A stretch of DNA of 64,000 bases from Vibrio kanaloae (lineage in GTDB: Bacteria > Pseudomonadota > Gammaproteobacteria > Enterobacterales > Vibrionaceae): positions 2,418,001 through 2,482,000 of the forward strand of contig NZ_AP025497.1 in NCBI RefSeq assembly GCF_024347535.1, given 5' to 3'. A program made the translations under genes and the position numbers. Under the pieces are notes generated by a model. That model did not search any database. It was not told the DNA's origin and worked only from the letters and a program-made list of their open reading frames with translations. Shown here piece by piece: positions 28,976-38,313 of the stretch; the stretch's first letter is position 1, and the number at the start of each line of letters is the position of its first letter.

Positions 28976-29572
28976 TTACGCACCTAACAGTAATAGTGCG
29001 CTTGCTGAAGCCACGCCGACCGACATCCATTTAGAGTAAACCGCGCGGCCAACAAACGTACCGATAACCATTAATGCCAAAGCAGTGATGCTCATACCCG
29101 TTGCAAATTGAGTCAGGTTGCTCGCGGCTTCAACGCCGTGTGCGTAACCATGGAAAAACAGCATTGCAATCGAAGCGACTAACACGCTGTTTACACGCTT
29201 GGTGGATGGTGAGAATACGTGCCATAAACATAGGCTGACGACGAACAGAGAAGCGATGATTGCCGGTTCAACTATTACAGAGAAACCTAGGGCTTGGCCT
29301 GCGATAAGCCCCACGACCAATGAAGCTAATCCGCCGCCAATCAGAGCGGCTTTTATCTTGGTTGAAAATGACAGTGCGCCAATTAATAGACCAAAAGCGA
29401 TCAGCATGATCAGGTGATCCATACCTGTCACAGGATGAGTTAAGCCAGACATAAATGAGTGAGATTCATGAACCGAGTGAGATCCATGACCTGGGTGAGC
29501 GAAAGCCAATGTTGATGTTGTTAGAGAAGCTATTGTGAAAGTACATAAGCCAGCAGCTGTTTTAAAGTTCAT
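28976..29572 (-). CDS. ureJ: HupE/UreJ family nickel carrier
   Basis: Inner-membrane protein likely to bring in nickel for urease. The 198 residues start with a signal-like segment ending AFA, then the HPGHGSH and HPVTGMDHL histidine motifs expected for metal entry, six membrane segments and FFHGYAHGVEA. Placement between ureE and ureF supports the role in urease assembly; the exact metal is inferred. A 162 bp repeat separates it from ureE. Confidence 0.88.
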   Translation of the reverse strand: MNFKTAAGLCTFTIASLTTSTLAFAHPGHGSHSVHESHSFMSGLTHPVTGMDHLIMLIAFGLLIGALSFSTKIKAALIGGGLASLVVGLIAGQALGFSVIVEPAIIASLFVVSLCLWHVFSPSTKRVNSVLVASIAMLFFHGYAHGVEAASNLTQFATGMSITALALMVIGTFVGRAVYSKWMSVGVASASALLLLGA

Positions 29573-29589
29573 CGCGTCTTCCTTGCTTT

Positions 29590-29751
29590 ATACCAATCGT
29601 AGTAAATAATTGCTCACCCTAGCTTGCTAAAACGCTCGATAACTGCGTTATAATTTTTGATTGTAGAATAACTACTTATCGAAAAATTATGCCTTGTTCT
29701 CAAGCCTTTTTTCTGCGCTATTGTTGATCACTTACTTACTGTGATTGGTAT
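29590..29751 (-). repeat. 162 bp MITE-like dispersed repeat, copy 2
   Basis: Same length and overall sequence as the element at 7362-7523 but inverted. Terminal words ATACCAATCGTAGTAAATAA and TTACTTACTGTGATTGGTAT are inverted relatives. Read on the minus strand, the inner arm is GCATAATTTT and its partner AAAATTAT, where copy 1 has GCGTGATTTT and AAAATCAC, so both sides changed together. It lies within the urease cluster, between ureE and ureJ. Confidence 0.8.
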
Positions 29752-29807
29752 TATTGTTATTAATATCGTGGTTGTATCTATAAATGGGTGAGTCTCAAAT
29801 GACTCGA

Positions 29808-30260
29808 TTAATGATGGTGATGATGTCCACCTGAGCGACCGCCATAAGCGCCACCTTCAGGTTCAAAGGGTTGTTTCTCGGTGGTCACCTTTGCGCCTAA
29901 ACCTTCAACCATTTCATCTAAAACATGGTCGTGTTGGTAACGAACCCAACCCGCTTCCACTTGCAGCGGAACATGACGGTTGCCAAGGTGATACGCCACT
30001 CGCGTTAGCAAGTGTGGGTCTTCACAGTAAACGGTTGAAACGGTTTCCGGTGCCGCTTTCACTTCTACGACTAAACCACATTCACTTGAGAGTTGTTCGC
30101 CACCACGCAAGATATGACCTCGTGGTAGAAACAGGCCGGCATTGCGCCCGTCATCTAGCATCACCTTAAGGCGGCTTTTGATGCGGCTATCGATCGGCAG
30201 GCTCAAATAGCCGTCCGGTGCATTTTGTATTTGAGTATTCAGTTGAGTCAGTTCAATCAT
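29808..30260 (-). CDS. ureE: urease accessory protein UreE
   Basis: Nickel metallochaperone of 150 residues. The N-terminal domain has the SRLKVMLDDGRNAGLFLPRG segment, the C-terminal metal-binding domain has YHLGNRHVPLQ (the conserved dimer-site His), and the chain ends GGRSGGHHHHH, a short natural histidine tail that would hold extra nickel. It follows ureC by 77 bases; the repeat follows it. Confidence 0.95.
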   Translation of the reverse strand: MIELTQLNTQIQNAPDGYLSLPIDSRIKSRLKVMLDDGRNAGLFLPRGHILRGGEQLSSECGLVVEVKAAPETVSTVYCEDPHLLTRVAYHLGNRHVPLQVEAGWVRYQHDHVLDEMVEGLGAKVTTEKQPFEPEGGAYGGRSGGHHHHH

Positions 30261-30337
30261 GCTCTTACCTCAATCTCCTTGTGAGATTTATAACGTTCAA
30301 AATAGGGTCACTAAAATAAGATTCTTTAGTCAAAGGC

Positions 30338-32041
30338 TTAGAATAGAAAGTACCGCTGAGCCATTGGCAGCTCTTCAGCAGGCTCACACGTCAGCAATTC
30401 ACCATCGGCGCGCACTTGATACGTCTGAGAGTCGACCTCAATCTTCGGCATCCAATCATTGAGCTTCATGTCGGATTTGCTGATATTTCGGCAATTGCTG
30501 ACAACACCAATCAAACTCTGCAAACCCAATTTCTTATCGATGTTCTGCGCTTTGGCTTCTTTAGAGACAAACAACATCGATGTGTTCTGACACGCCTTGC
30601 CGTAGCTACCAAACATAGAGCGGTAGTGAACTGGCTGAGGGGTTGGGATTGAAGCGTTTGGGTCACCCATCGGCGCCATGGCGATCATGCCGCCTTTCAA
30701 AATTACGCTTGGTTTCACGCCAAAAAAGGCTGGCTTCCATAGAACTAGGTCAGCTAATTTCCCGGCTTCGATCGAACCGATTTCATGAGACATACCATGA
30801 GTGATCGCAGGGTTGATGGTGTACTTAGCGACATAACGTCTTAAACGGAAGTTATCGCTGTAGTCTGAATCTTCTTTTAGGCTGCCACGCTGCACTTTCA
30901 TCTTGTGTGCGGTTTGCCAAGTACGTGTTACCACCTCGCCTACGCGCCCCATCGCTTGTGAATCAGAAGCGATCATTGAGAACGCGCCCAAATCATGAAG
31001 AATATCTTCAGCGGCAATAGTTTCACGGCGGATACGTGACTCGGCGAACGCGACATCTTCAGCAATTGACGGTGAAAGGTGATGACAGACCATCAACATA
31101 TCTAAATGCTCATCGACCGTATTGACCGTATAAGGTCGCGTTGGGTTGGTTGAGGAAGGCAGAACGTTCGGCTCACCTGCGGCGCGAATAATATCGGGAG
31201 CATGACCACCACCGGCACCTTCGGTGTGATAAGTATGAATCACACGATCACCGATTGCGCCAAGTGTCGATTCAACAAAACCAGATTCGTTCAGAGTGTC
31301 GGTATGAATCGCGACTTGTACGTCCATCTCGTCAGCAACGCTCAAACAGGTATCGATTGAAGCGGGAGTGGTTCCCCAATCTTCGTGCAACTTCAAACCC
31401 ACTGCGCCTGCCGCTACTTGTTCACGCAATGCTTCTGGCTGACTGGCATTGCCTTTGCCTAACAAGCCAAAGTTCATCGGGAATTGATCGAGTGACTCTA
31501 GCATGCGGTGCATGTTCCAAGGCCCCGGCGTACATGTGGTCGCGTTGGTGCCGGTGTTTGGCCCTGTGCCTCCGCCAATCATGGTTGTCACACCTGACGC
31601 CAATGCCTCTTCAATTTGTTGTGGGCAGATAAAGTGGATGTGTGAATCAATGCCACCAGCCGTCAAAATTGAACCTTCACCTGCTAAAATTTCCGTGCCC
31701 GGACCAATCACAATATCAACGCCTGGTTGAACATCTGGGTTGCCCGCTTTGCCCAATGCCTGAACTCGACCATCTTTGATGGCGACATCGGCTTTTACGA
31801 TTCCCCAGTAGTCCAACACAATCGCGTTAGTGATCACCAAGTCAGGTGTTTCAGCACTTGGACGTTGGCTTTGCCCTTGTCCATCACGAATGACTTTACC
31901 GCCGCCGAACTTCACTTCGTCGCCGTATACCGTGTAATCCTTTTCAACTTCTAGCCATAAATCGGTGTCAGCAAGACGCACTCGGTCTCCGATTGTTGGC
32001 CCAAACATTTCGGCGTAAGCCTGTTTGGATATCGTCGCCAT
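30338..32041 (-). CDS. ureC: urease subunit alpha
   Basis: Catalytic subunit that hydrolyses urea to ammonia and carbamate at a two-nickel centre. Start is ATG 32041 ([29 protein letters not shown] begins the chain), with AAGGA upstream; the upstream in-frame TTG is not supported. The 567 residues contain the metal ligands HIHF near residues 134-137, the carbamylated Lys in GLKLHEDWG near 217, the HTDTLNE segment, [15 protein letters not shown], and the flap MVCHHLS with the catalytic His near 320. Nothing appears to be missing. Confidence 0.98.
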   Translation of the reverse strand: MATISKQAYAEMFGPTIGDRVRLADTDLWLEVEKDYTVYGDEVKFGGGKVIRDGQGQSQRPSAETPDLVITNAIVLDYWGIVKADVAIKDGRVQALGKAGNPDVQPGVDIVIGPGTEILAGEGSILTAGGIDSHIHFICPQQIEEALASGVTTMIGGGTGPNTGTNATTCTPGPWNMHRMLESLDQFPMNFGLLGKGNASQPEALREQVAAGAVGLKLHEDWGTTPASIDTCLSVADEMDVQVAIHTDTLNESGFVESTLGAIGDRVIHTYHTEGAGGGHAPDIIRAAGEPNVLPSSTNPTRPYTVNTVDEHLDMLMVCHHLSPSIAEDVAFAESRIRRETIAAEDILHDLGAFSMIASDSQAMGRVGEVVTRTWQTAHKMKVQRGSLKEDSDYSDNFRLRRYVAKYTINPAITHGMSHEIGSIEAGKLADLVLWKPAFFGVKPSVILKGGMIAMAPMGDPNASIPTPQPVHYRSMFGSYGKACQNTSMLFVSKEAKAQNIDKKLGLQSLIGVVSNCRNISKSDMKLNDWMPKIEVDSQTYQVRADGELLTCEPAEELPMAQRYFLF

Positions 32042-32081
32042 GTTCAATCCTTTGTTGTTTTTATTGTTTCCGTGAGAGCAC

Positions 32082-32417
32082 TTAGAGCTTGCCCATCACC
32101 TTTCCTTGGAAGCCGTAAATTTCTAACTTACCAGCGTAACGCACTAACTCGACGCTGCGCGACTGACCCGGCTCAAAACGGGTGGCGGTGCCTGCAGGGA
32201 TATTGAGTCGAAAGCCTTTAGTGGCTTCTCGGTCAAAGATCAGCGAAGGATTTGCTTCATAGAAGTGGTAATGAGAGCCAATTTGAACGGGACGATCGCC
32301 AATGTTTTGCACCTTAATGGACGTCGTGTCGCGGCCTTTATTGAGAGTGATGTCACCGGAAGCAGTTTCGACTTTTCCGGGAACGAATCCTGAGTATTGC
32401 TTTGTGGAACCAGCCAT
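32082..32417 (-). CDS. ureB: urease subunit beta
   Basis: Structural subunit of urease, 111 residues. The [19 protein letters not shown] segment and the [20 protein letters not shown] segment are characteristic. It lies between ureA (11-base gap) and ureC (40-base gap). Confidence 0.96.
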   Translation of the reverse strand: MAGSTKQYSGFVPGKVETASGDITLNKGRDTTSIKVQNIGDRPVQIGSHYHFYEANPSLIFDREATKGFRLNIPAGTATRFEPGQSRSVELVRYAGKLEIYGFQGKVMGKL

Positions 32418-32428
32418 ATTACTTCTCC

Positions 32429-32731
32429 CTACACGATAGGTTCATGAACGGTCACCAGCTTGGTGCCATCAGGAAAAGTGGCTTCGACTTGTACATCAGG
32501 GATCATGGAAGGGATCCCCTCCATAACGTCATCGACAGTAAGCAGTGTGCGTCCAAAATCCATCAACTCTGAAACGGTTTTACCCTCACGGGCACCTTCA
32601 AGAATGGCACTACTGATCAGTGCAATAGATTCTGGGTAGTTAAGTTTTAAGCCTTTTTGTTTGCGCTGCTGTGCCAGCATTCCTGCGCAGAAGATAAGTA
32701 GCTTATCTTTTTCTCTTGGTGTTAATTCCAT
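32429..32731 (-). CDS. ureA: urease subunit gamma
   Basis: Small structural subunit of urease, 100 residues, starting [21 protein letters not shown] and containing [14 protein letters not shown] and [17 protein letters not shown], as in the family. As in most bacterial ureases, gamma and beta are separate genes. A terminator-like hairpin precedes it, in the ureD-ureA gap. Confidence 0.96.
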   Translation of the reverse strand: MELTPREKDKLLIFCAGMLAQQRKQKGLKLNYPESIALISSAILEGAREGKTVSELMDFGRTLLTVDDVMEGIPSMIPDVQVEATFPDGTKLVTVHEPIV

Positions 32732-32816
32732 TTAGCCGCCCGCTGTTAGTGTTGTTTCTTAGTGCTCAAAAACGCATGAGCAGTAAGTGGGATTCAAGCA
32801 CAGCAAGCTTGAAAAA

Positions 32817-32848
32817 TGTACCTAGAGCCGGAAGTCACCCTAGGTACA
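32817..32848 (-). terminator. hairpin with U run between ureD and ureA
   Basis: TGTACCTAG and CTAGGTACA are perfect 9 bp arms with a 14-base loop; on the minus strand TTTTTC follows. Inside the cluster it may partly end transcription, or protect the mRNA 3' end upstream of it. Confidence 0.55.
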
Positions 32849-32861
32849 AAAGGGCTAATCG

Positions 32862-33809
32862 CTAAGTCGCCCAAATCCTTGGTAAATCAGGAGTCGTACC
32901 ACATAAATGAGAGCGAGTTGCTTGCCATATCTGACCAAAGGCCTGGAGGATGTCTTCACTCCAATTACCCAAGGCTCGCACCACAATCAATCCTTCTATC
33001 TGGGTCGCACCCAATATTAATGTGGGTTCACTCGACGTTTTTGATGTGACTGATTGCTGTGAAGCTTGCTGTGTAATAGATAAGAGCAAGCTCTGTACCA
33101 ACTCTAAACCTTGCTTCTCATTTGAGGTGATATAAAAGGTTCCCATCATTGAATAATCAAGTAACCCCATATTTATCATTAACTTATCGCCACCGTGAAA
33201 ATTAAAACCTTCAGTAAGAAGCCTTTGATTATCAAGATAGATTTCCGTTTTCCCTACAAGGTGACCACGCTCAAATCCCTCATTCTGTGCAGGTCGCCCA
33301 AAACAGTGCATCTCCCAACCCCAAAACTGTGCACCCTTTTCTAGGCGAATTTCAGTGTCTAGGCGAACGTGTGCATTAGGAAAAAAGATGTTCTCTTGCG
33401 GCATCCACTCTAAACGTGCACCTTTCTTCACTCGAAGGGTTTGCTTCTGCTTGGCGTACTTGTTGTTAGAACGATAGAACTTGGTCGCACCGGGTGTGGT
33501 GATCAACGCATGAGCGCCGCTTTCGATGGTCGCTTCAATATTGAGAGTGTCACCACCTACTACTCCGCCGGGGGGATGAAGTAAGTAGGTGTGACACGTT
33601 TCCCCATCAGGATACAGGGGGCGTTGCACCGCAAGCGGACCAAACTGCTGACGATTCTTTAATACGGTTTTATCACCGCGGTCGACAAAGGTGAGGTTTA
33701 AGCTCGCCTGCCAACCGTCTCTAATATCTTGTTCAATGGTTTCATTCAGAGACAAAACTCCCGCTAAAGAAGTATTTATTGCTTCACTCGAAGAATATAG
33801 AGAGCTCAT
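32862..33809 (-). CDS. ureD: urease accessory protein UreD
   Basis: Scaffold that binds the urease apoenzyme and receives nickel from UreG through UreF. The 315 residues contain LYPDGETCHTYLLHPPGGVVGGD, a typical UreD core, plus TTPGATKFYRS and WMPQENIFFPNA. The start ATG overlaps the urtE stop by four bases (ATGA), so the transporter and urease genes are translationally joined. Confidence 0.95.
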   Translation of the reverse strand: MSSLYSSSEAINTSLAGVLSLNETIEQDIRDGWQASLNLTFVDRGDKTVLKNRQQFGPLAVQRPLYPDGETCHTYLLHPPGGVVGGDTLNIEATIESGAHALITTPGATKFYRSNNKYAKQKQTLRVKKGARLEWMPQENIFFPNAHVRLDTEIRLEKGAQFWGWEMHCFGRPAQNEGFERGHLVGKTEIYLDNQRLLTEGFNFHGGDKLMINMGLLDYSMMGTFYITSNEKQGLELVQSLLLSITQQASQQSVTSKTSSEPTLILGATQIEGLIVVRALGNWSEDILQAFGQIWQATRSHLCGTTPDLPRIWAT

Positions 33810-34501
33810 ACGGTTAGGTACTCCTTAATCAAAGACTCATTGAGCCCTGTCATTTCACCTTCTGCGACCTGACGACCACGGTCGAGAATGCAAAATCGGT
33901 CACCGACCTTTCTCGCAAATGGCAGCTTCTGTTCAACAAGCAGAACGGTGAGTCCCATCTTCTCGTTGAGCATACGAATGATGTCACCAATTTCTTGCAC
34001 AATATTAGGCTGAATACCTTCAGTCGGTTCATCCAAGATCAACAGTTTTGGATTAACCACCAGCGCACGCCCAATCGCCAGTTGCTGCTGCTGACCACCA
34101 GATAAGTCACCTCCGCGACGATGCAGCATCTCTTTTAATACTGGGAATATATCGAAGATGAACTCAGGGATCTTACGGTCGCCCTTTTCTCGAATCGGCA
34201 AGCCTACTTCTAGGTTTTCTTGAACCGTGAGCATCGGAAAGATCTGACGACCTTGCGGCACATAACCGATGCCTTGGCGAGCACGATCTTCAGCATCGGT
34301 TTTCAAAAGCGACTCGCCCGACAATGAGATGTCACCGCTTTCGACCTTAACCAACCCCATGATGCATTGCAGCAACGTGGTTTTACCGACTCCATTTCGC
34401 CCCATTAGCACCGTGCATTTACCTTCTGGGATCTGCATATCCAAATCCCACAGCGTATGGCTCTCACCGTAATATTGATTAACTGATTTAACCTCTAGCA
34501 T
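33806..34501 (-). CDS. urtE: urea ABC transporter ATP-binding protein UrtE
   Basis: One of the two ATPases of the urea importer. Start is ATG 34501 (MLEVKSVNQYYGESHTLWDL), one base after the urtD stop and with GGAGAATAGG just upstream. The 231 residues have Walker A GRNGVGKTT, signature LSGGQQQQLAIGRALV and Walker B LLILDEPTEG, as in the branched-chain amino-acid transporter LivF class. Its stop overlaps the ureD start. Confidence 0.95.
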   Translation of the reverse strand: MLEVKSVNQYYGESHTLWDLDMQIPEGKCTVLMGRNGVGKTTLLQCIMGLVKVESGDISLSGESLLKTDAEDRARQGIGYVPQGRQIFPMLTVQENLEVGLPIREKGDRKIPEFIFDIFPVLKEMLHRRGGDLSGGQQQQLAIGRALVVNPKLLILDEPTEGIQPNIVQEIGDIIRMLNEKMGLTVLLVEQKLPFARKVGDRFCILDRGRQVAEGEMTGLNESLIKEYLTV

Positions 34502-34502
34502 C

Positions 34503-35345
34503 CTATTCTCCGAGATAAACTTGTTTAACTTCAGGGTGAGCCTGCACTTGATCCATCGTGCCTTCAGCCAACACATGACCTTGATGAAGCACGGTGACAT
34601 GGCTGGCAATTGAACGAACGAAATCCATATCGTGTTCAACCACTACCACTGAGTGCTTTCCTGCCAGTGAGTTAAGTAACTCAGAAGTACGGTCCATCTC
34701 TTGGTGAGTCATCCCTGCAACGGGTTCATCCACCAGCAATAGCCTAGGGTTTTGCATCAATAACATGCCTATCTCTAACCACTGCTTTTGTCCGTGAGAC
34801 AGGTTACCTGCCAAATTCGCCGCTTCGTCTTTTAAATGAATCAACTCAAGCACAGAGGTCAGTTTGTCTTTCTGTTCACCAGACATCACAGCAGTGAAAG
34901 TTGCCCACACTGAACGGTCACCGGCCATGGCTAATTCAAGGTTCTGCCACACAGTTAAACACTCAATCACGGTCGGTTTTTGGAATTTACGCCCAACGCC
35001 TGCATTGGCAATTTCGGCTTCATTCATCTTCAATAAGTTGATGTTCGAACCCAACCACACCTCGCCAGTGTCCGGCTTAGTTTTACCTGTGATGATGTCC
35101 ATCATGGTGGTTTTACCTGCCCCATTAGGGCCGATGATGCAGCGCAGTTCGCCCTCTTTGATATAGAGGTTGAGATCATTTATCGCTTGGAAACCATCAA
35201 AGCTTTTATTAACGCCTTCGACATACAACAGCACGTTATGACGAGTATCGATGGCGGGATGAATATCGGGTTTGAGGTAATCAAAGACTTCGTCTCGACG
35301 GGTGAACGCCTGAACGGATTCCTTTACGCTGTTAAATGTGGTCAT
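34503..35345 (-). CDS. urtD: urea ABC transporter ATP-binding protein UrtD
   Basis: Second ATPase of the urea importer (LivG class), 280 residues. Walker A is GPNGAGKTT, the signature is LSHGQKQWLEIGM (His in place of the usual Gly, seen in UrtD proteins) and Walker B is LLLVDEPVAGM. About 38 residues precede the ATPase domain. Its ATG overlaps the urtC stop (ATGA). Confidence 0.95.
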   Translation of the reverse strand: MTTFNSVKESVQAFTRRDEVFDYLKPDIHPAIDTRHNVLLYVEGVNKSFDGFQAINDLNLYIKEGELRCIIGPNGAGKTTMMDIITGKTKPDTGEVWLGSNINLLKMNEAEIANAGVGRKFQKPTVIECLTVWQNLELAMAGDRSVWATFTAVMSGEQKDKLTSVLELIHLKDEAANLAGNLSHGQKQWLEIGMLLMQNPRLLLVDEPVAGMTHQEMDRTSELLNSLAGKHSVVVVEHDMDFVRSIASHVTVLHQGHVLAEGTMDQVQAHPEVKQVYLGE

Positions 35346-36514
35346 GCGGTCGCCTCCTTGCCTTTATGCTGATCATCCTTACCTTGCTCCTCGCCTTTTG
35401 AGTTCGATGCCTTGCGTAGCTGTTGCCACTTTTCACTGACAAAGCCAATCACACCTTGTGGGAAGTACATGGTTGAAAGAACGAATAGTCCACCGAGAGC
35501 AAATAACCACACCTCTGGGAACTCAACCGTAAACCAGCTCTTGGCGTAGTTGATGATCAGCGCACCAACGATTGCACCAAACAGAGTGGCACGACCGCCT
35601 AAGGCAACCCAAACTACAATCTCAATCGAGTTAAGCGGTGCAAACTCTCCTGGGTTGATGATACCGACTTGAGGCACATATAAAGCCCCAGCAATACCCG
35701 CGATAACCGCAGACAGTACAAAGACCCATAGCTTGATGCCATCGACATCGTAACCCATAAAGCGAGTGCGGGACTCAGTATCACGAATCGCCAGTGCCAC
35801 ACGACCTAATCGACTGGTCACTACCATGCGACACGCGATATAGCTGAGAGTAAGTGCAATACCAGTCGCGACAAACAGACCTATCTTGACCGCATCACTC
35901 TGTAAACTCAGGCCGATGATGTCTTTGAAATCCGTCAGTCCGTTGTTGCCACCAAAGCCCATCTCGTTGCGGAAAAATGCCAACATCAATGCGTAAGTTA
36001 ACGCTTGAGTCATGATAGAAAGATACACACCGGACACTCGAGAGCGGAAAGCTAAATAACCAAACAAATAAGCCAATGCGCCCGGTACCAACACGACCAT
36101 TAAGCACGCGAACCAAAACTGATCAAAACCCTGCCAAAACCACGGCAACGCCGACCAATCAAGGAACACCATGAAATCTGGTAAGACTGGATCACCATAA
36201 ACCCCACGGTCACCAATCTGGCGCATCAAGTACATGCCCATCGCATAACCACCAAGCGCAAAGAAAGCACCGTGGCCGAGGCTCAATATTCCGAGATAGC
36301 CCCACACAAGATCGAGCGCCAACGCCAACATTGCGTAGCTCAGGTATTTACCCATTAGTGAGATAGTGAAAGTCTCGACATGTAGCGGGTGCCCACTTGG
36401 TAACATGGTGTTAGCCAGTGGGATAAGAATGACGGCCGCAAGAATGGCGAGGATGGTCAGTTGGCCACCTTTGTCACCTCGCATTGCCGAAAGTACAAAT
36501 GATTTTGACTGCAT
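35342..36514 (-). CDS. urtC: urea ABC transporter permease UrtC
   Basis: Membrane channel subunit of the LivM class. Start is ATG 36514 (MQSKSFVLSAMRGDKGG), ten bases after the urtB stop and preceded by a GGACAACATC spacer region; upstream in-frame codons lie inside urtB. The 390 residues hold about ten membrane segments, the LDLVWGYLGILSLGHGAFFALGGYA segment shared by the family, and a charged C-terminal tail rich in Lys and Glu. Confidence 0.93.
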   Translation of the reverse strand: MQSKSFVLSAMRGDKGGQLTILAILAAVILIPLANTMLPSGHPLHVETFTISLMGKYLSYAMLALALDLVWGYLGILSLGHGAFFALGGYAMGMYLMRQIGDRGVYGDPVLPDFMVFLDWSALPWFWQGFDQFWFACLMVVLVPGALAYLFGYLAFRSRVSGVYLSIMTQALTYALMLAFFRNEMGFGGNNGLTDFKDIIGLSLQSDAVKIGLFVATGIALTLSYIACRMVVTSRLGRVALAIRDTESRTRFMGYDVDGIKLWVFVLSAVIAGIAGALYVPQVGIINPGEFAPLNSIEIVVWVALGGRATLFGAIVGALIINYAKSWFTVEFPEVWLFALGGLFVLSTMYFPQGVIGFVSEKWQQLRKASNSKGEEQGKDDQHKGKEATA

Positions 36515-36524
36515 GATGTTGTCC

Positions 36525-38153
36525 TTAACCTTCAGCCGCACGACCACGTTGCGGGAACAGTCCGCGTGGGCGTTTTTGAATAAATAGAATGATGAAAACC
36601 AGTACCAGAATCTTAGCGAGAACCGCACCAGCCCATGGTTCTAAAATCTTATTGAACAGACCAAGGCTTAAACCTGCGACTAGCGTGCCCCATAGGTTGC
36701 CAACACCGCCGAATACCACCACCATGAATGAGTCGATGATGTAAGCCTGTCCCATATTAGGGCCAACGTTGGTCAGTTGAGAAAGTGCCACGCCTGCAAC
36801 ACCCGCAACGCCAGAGCCTAAACCGAAGGTCATCGCATCAACTCGTTCAGAACGAATACCCATCGCACGAGCCATGCCACGGTTTTGAGAAACCGCACGA
36901 ACCTGTAAGCCTAGTGGTGTCTTTTTCAGAACCATTAATAAGCCCATAAACACCAAACCACAGAACAAGATGATATAAAGTCGGTTGTAGGTCAGAGATA
37001 ACATTGGGTTTAATTGAAGTGCGCCAGACATCCATTCAGGCGTGCTCACTGAGCGGTTCAAAGGAGAGAAAATAGAACGAACAGCTTGCTGCAAGATCAA
37101 GCTAATACCAAAGGTGGCGAGTAAGGTTTCCAATGGGCGACCATAAAGATGACGAATCACACTTCGCTCAATCGCAATGCCCACTAATCCGGATACAATG
37201 AATGCCGCTGGAATGGAAAGTATCAGTGCTAGGCCAACATGATTCGGCATCAACAACTGCAATACATAGGTGGTATAAGCGCCAATCATGATCAGCTCGC
37301 CATGAGCCATGTTGATAACGCCCATCACACCAAAGGTAATCGCTAAGCCAATGCCCGCCAGCACCAATACCGAACCTAAGCTCAAGCCGAAGAATACCGT
37401 TTCCACACCCGAATAGAGTGATTGGCTTTGTTGATAATCGTCCATCGCACGCTCTGCCGCTGCCAAGACTTTTGGATCTTGTTCGCTGTTGAGCAGTTGA
37501 TTCAAGGTTTTGAGTACCACCGAATGTTTGAAGTCACCGATTCGCTCAATCGACGTGACTCGGTCTTCAATGGTTACGCTTTGATCAAGGGCGGTATAAA
37601 TAGCCAATGAGAGATCCATCAGCTCTGCCACTTTGCTATCTGATTCGTTGGTTCTGAGTTCAGCGATGCGTTCGATGATATCAGCGTCTTTGGTACCTAA
37701 CAGATCCAGAACCGCTTTATAGCGCACATCAGGATTACTGCTGTTCAGTCCAATCGAGGAGATTTCCCCGCGCAAGATCCCGCGAAGTTTGTTATTCACG
37801 CGAACCTTTTTAAACTGTCTCGCATTCTCGATATTCAGCGTTGAATCATCCCATACAGACAGAGCTGACGTCGCTGTTTTGATACTTTGAATGAGGTAGA
37901 GCTGTTTGTACTGCTCGCTCTGTTTCTCATTAAAGTAGTAAAGATCTCCGTTTAACCAGCCATCCAAAATAGGTTTCGAAATGTCTCCCGTCTGTGCCTC
38001 AATCACCCAATCGATAGCCAATTCTTTATCCGATGTTTTCTTACCAACTAGCGCCTTGGTAAAGCTAGCTTCATCCGTTATTCCAGCAAAAGCCAACTGA
38101 GCACTGACTGCCATGAGCAACAGCGCTTTAAATACGTTTAATACGTTTTTCAT
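36525..38153 (-). CDS. urtB: urea ABC transporter permease UrtB, long form
   Basis: Channel subunit of the LivH class. Start is ATG 38153, with AAGGAAG upstream. The 542 residues begin with a signal peptide (MKNVLNVFKALLLMAVSAQLAFA), then about 230 residues of soluble, helix-repeat-like sequence, and only then the membrane domain (GLSLGSVLVLAGIGLAITFGVMG, NMAHGELIMIGAY). Such an N-terminal periplasmic extension is common in proteobacterial UrtB; its job is not known. Confidence 0.93.
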   Translation of the reverse strand: MKNVLNVFKALLLMAVSAQLAFAGITDEASFTKALVGKKTSDKELAIDWVIEAQTGDISKPILDGWLNGDLYYFNEKQSEQYKQLYLIQSIKTATSALSVWDDSTLNIENARQFKKVRVNNKLRGILRGEISSIGLNSSNPDVRYKAVLDLLGTKDADIIERIAELRTNESDSKVAELMDLSLAIYTALDQSVTIEDRVTSIERIGDFKHSVVLKTLNQLLNSEQDPKVLAAAERAMDDYQQSQSLYSGVETVFFGLSLGSVLVLAGIGLAITFGVMGVINMAHGELIMIGAYTTYVLQLLMPNHVGLALILSIPAAFIVSGLVGIAIERSVIRHLYGRPLETLLATFGISLILQQAVRSIFSPLNRSVSTPEWMSGALQLNPMLSLTYNRLYIILFCGLVFMGLLMVLKKTPLGLQVRAVSQNRGMARAMGIRSERVDAMTFGLGSGVAGVAGVALSQLTNVGPNMGQAYIIDSFMVVVFGGVGNLWGTLVAGLSLGLFNKILEPWAGAVLAKILVLVFIILFIQKRPRGLFPQRGRAAEG

Positions 38154-38235
38154 CCCTGCTTCCTTAACCAACCAAGTTAGATATTGTTATTTTTACTTGG
38201 AGGATGTGTGGATAGTGGTTGTTACCTGAAACGAT

Positions 38236-38293
38236 GAGCCTTCCGTTCGCTTCGCCCGTTAAACAGACGCGTTCTTCCCAAACCGGAAGGCTC
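38236..38293 (-). ncRNA. long hairpin in the urtA-urtB gap
   Basis: GAGCCTTCCG and CGGAAGGCTC are perfect 10 bp arms enclosing 38 bases. No T run follows on the minus strand, so it is not a good terminator. At this position, right after a substrate-binding-protein gene, it may shield the urtA mRNA from 3' decay and raise UrtA above the membrane parts. This is an RNA structure within the operon, not a separate gene. Confidence 0.5.
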
Positions 38294-38313
38294 AATATTC
38301 CTGAATTGACGAT

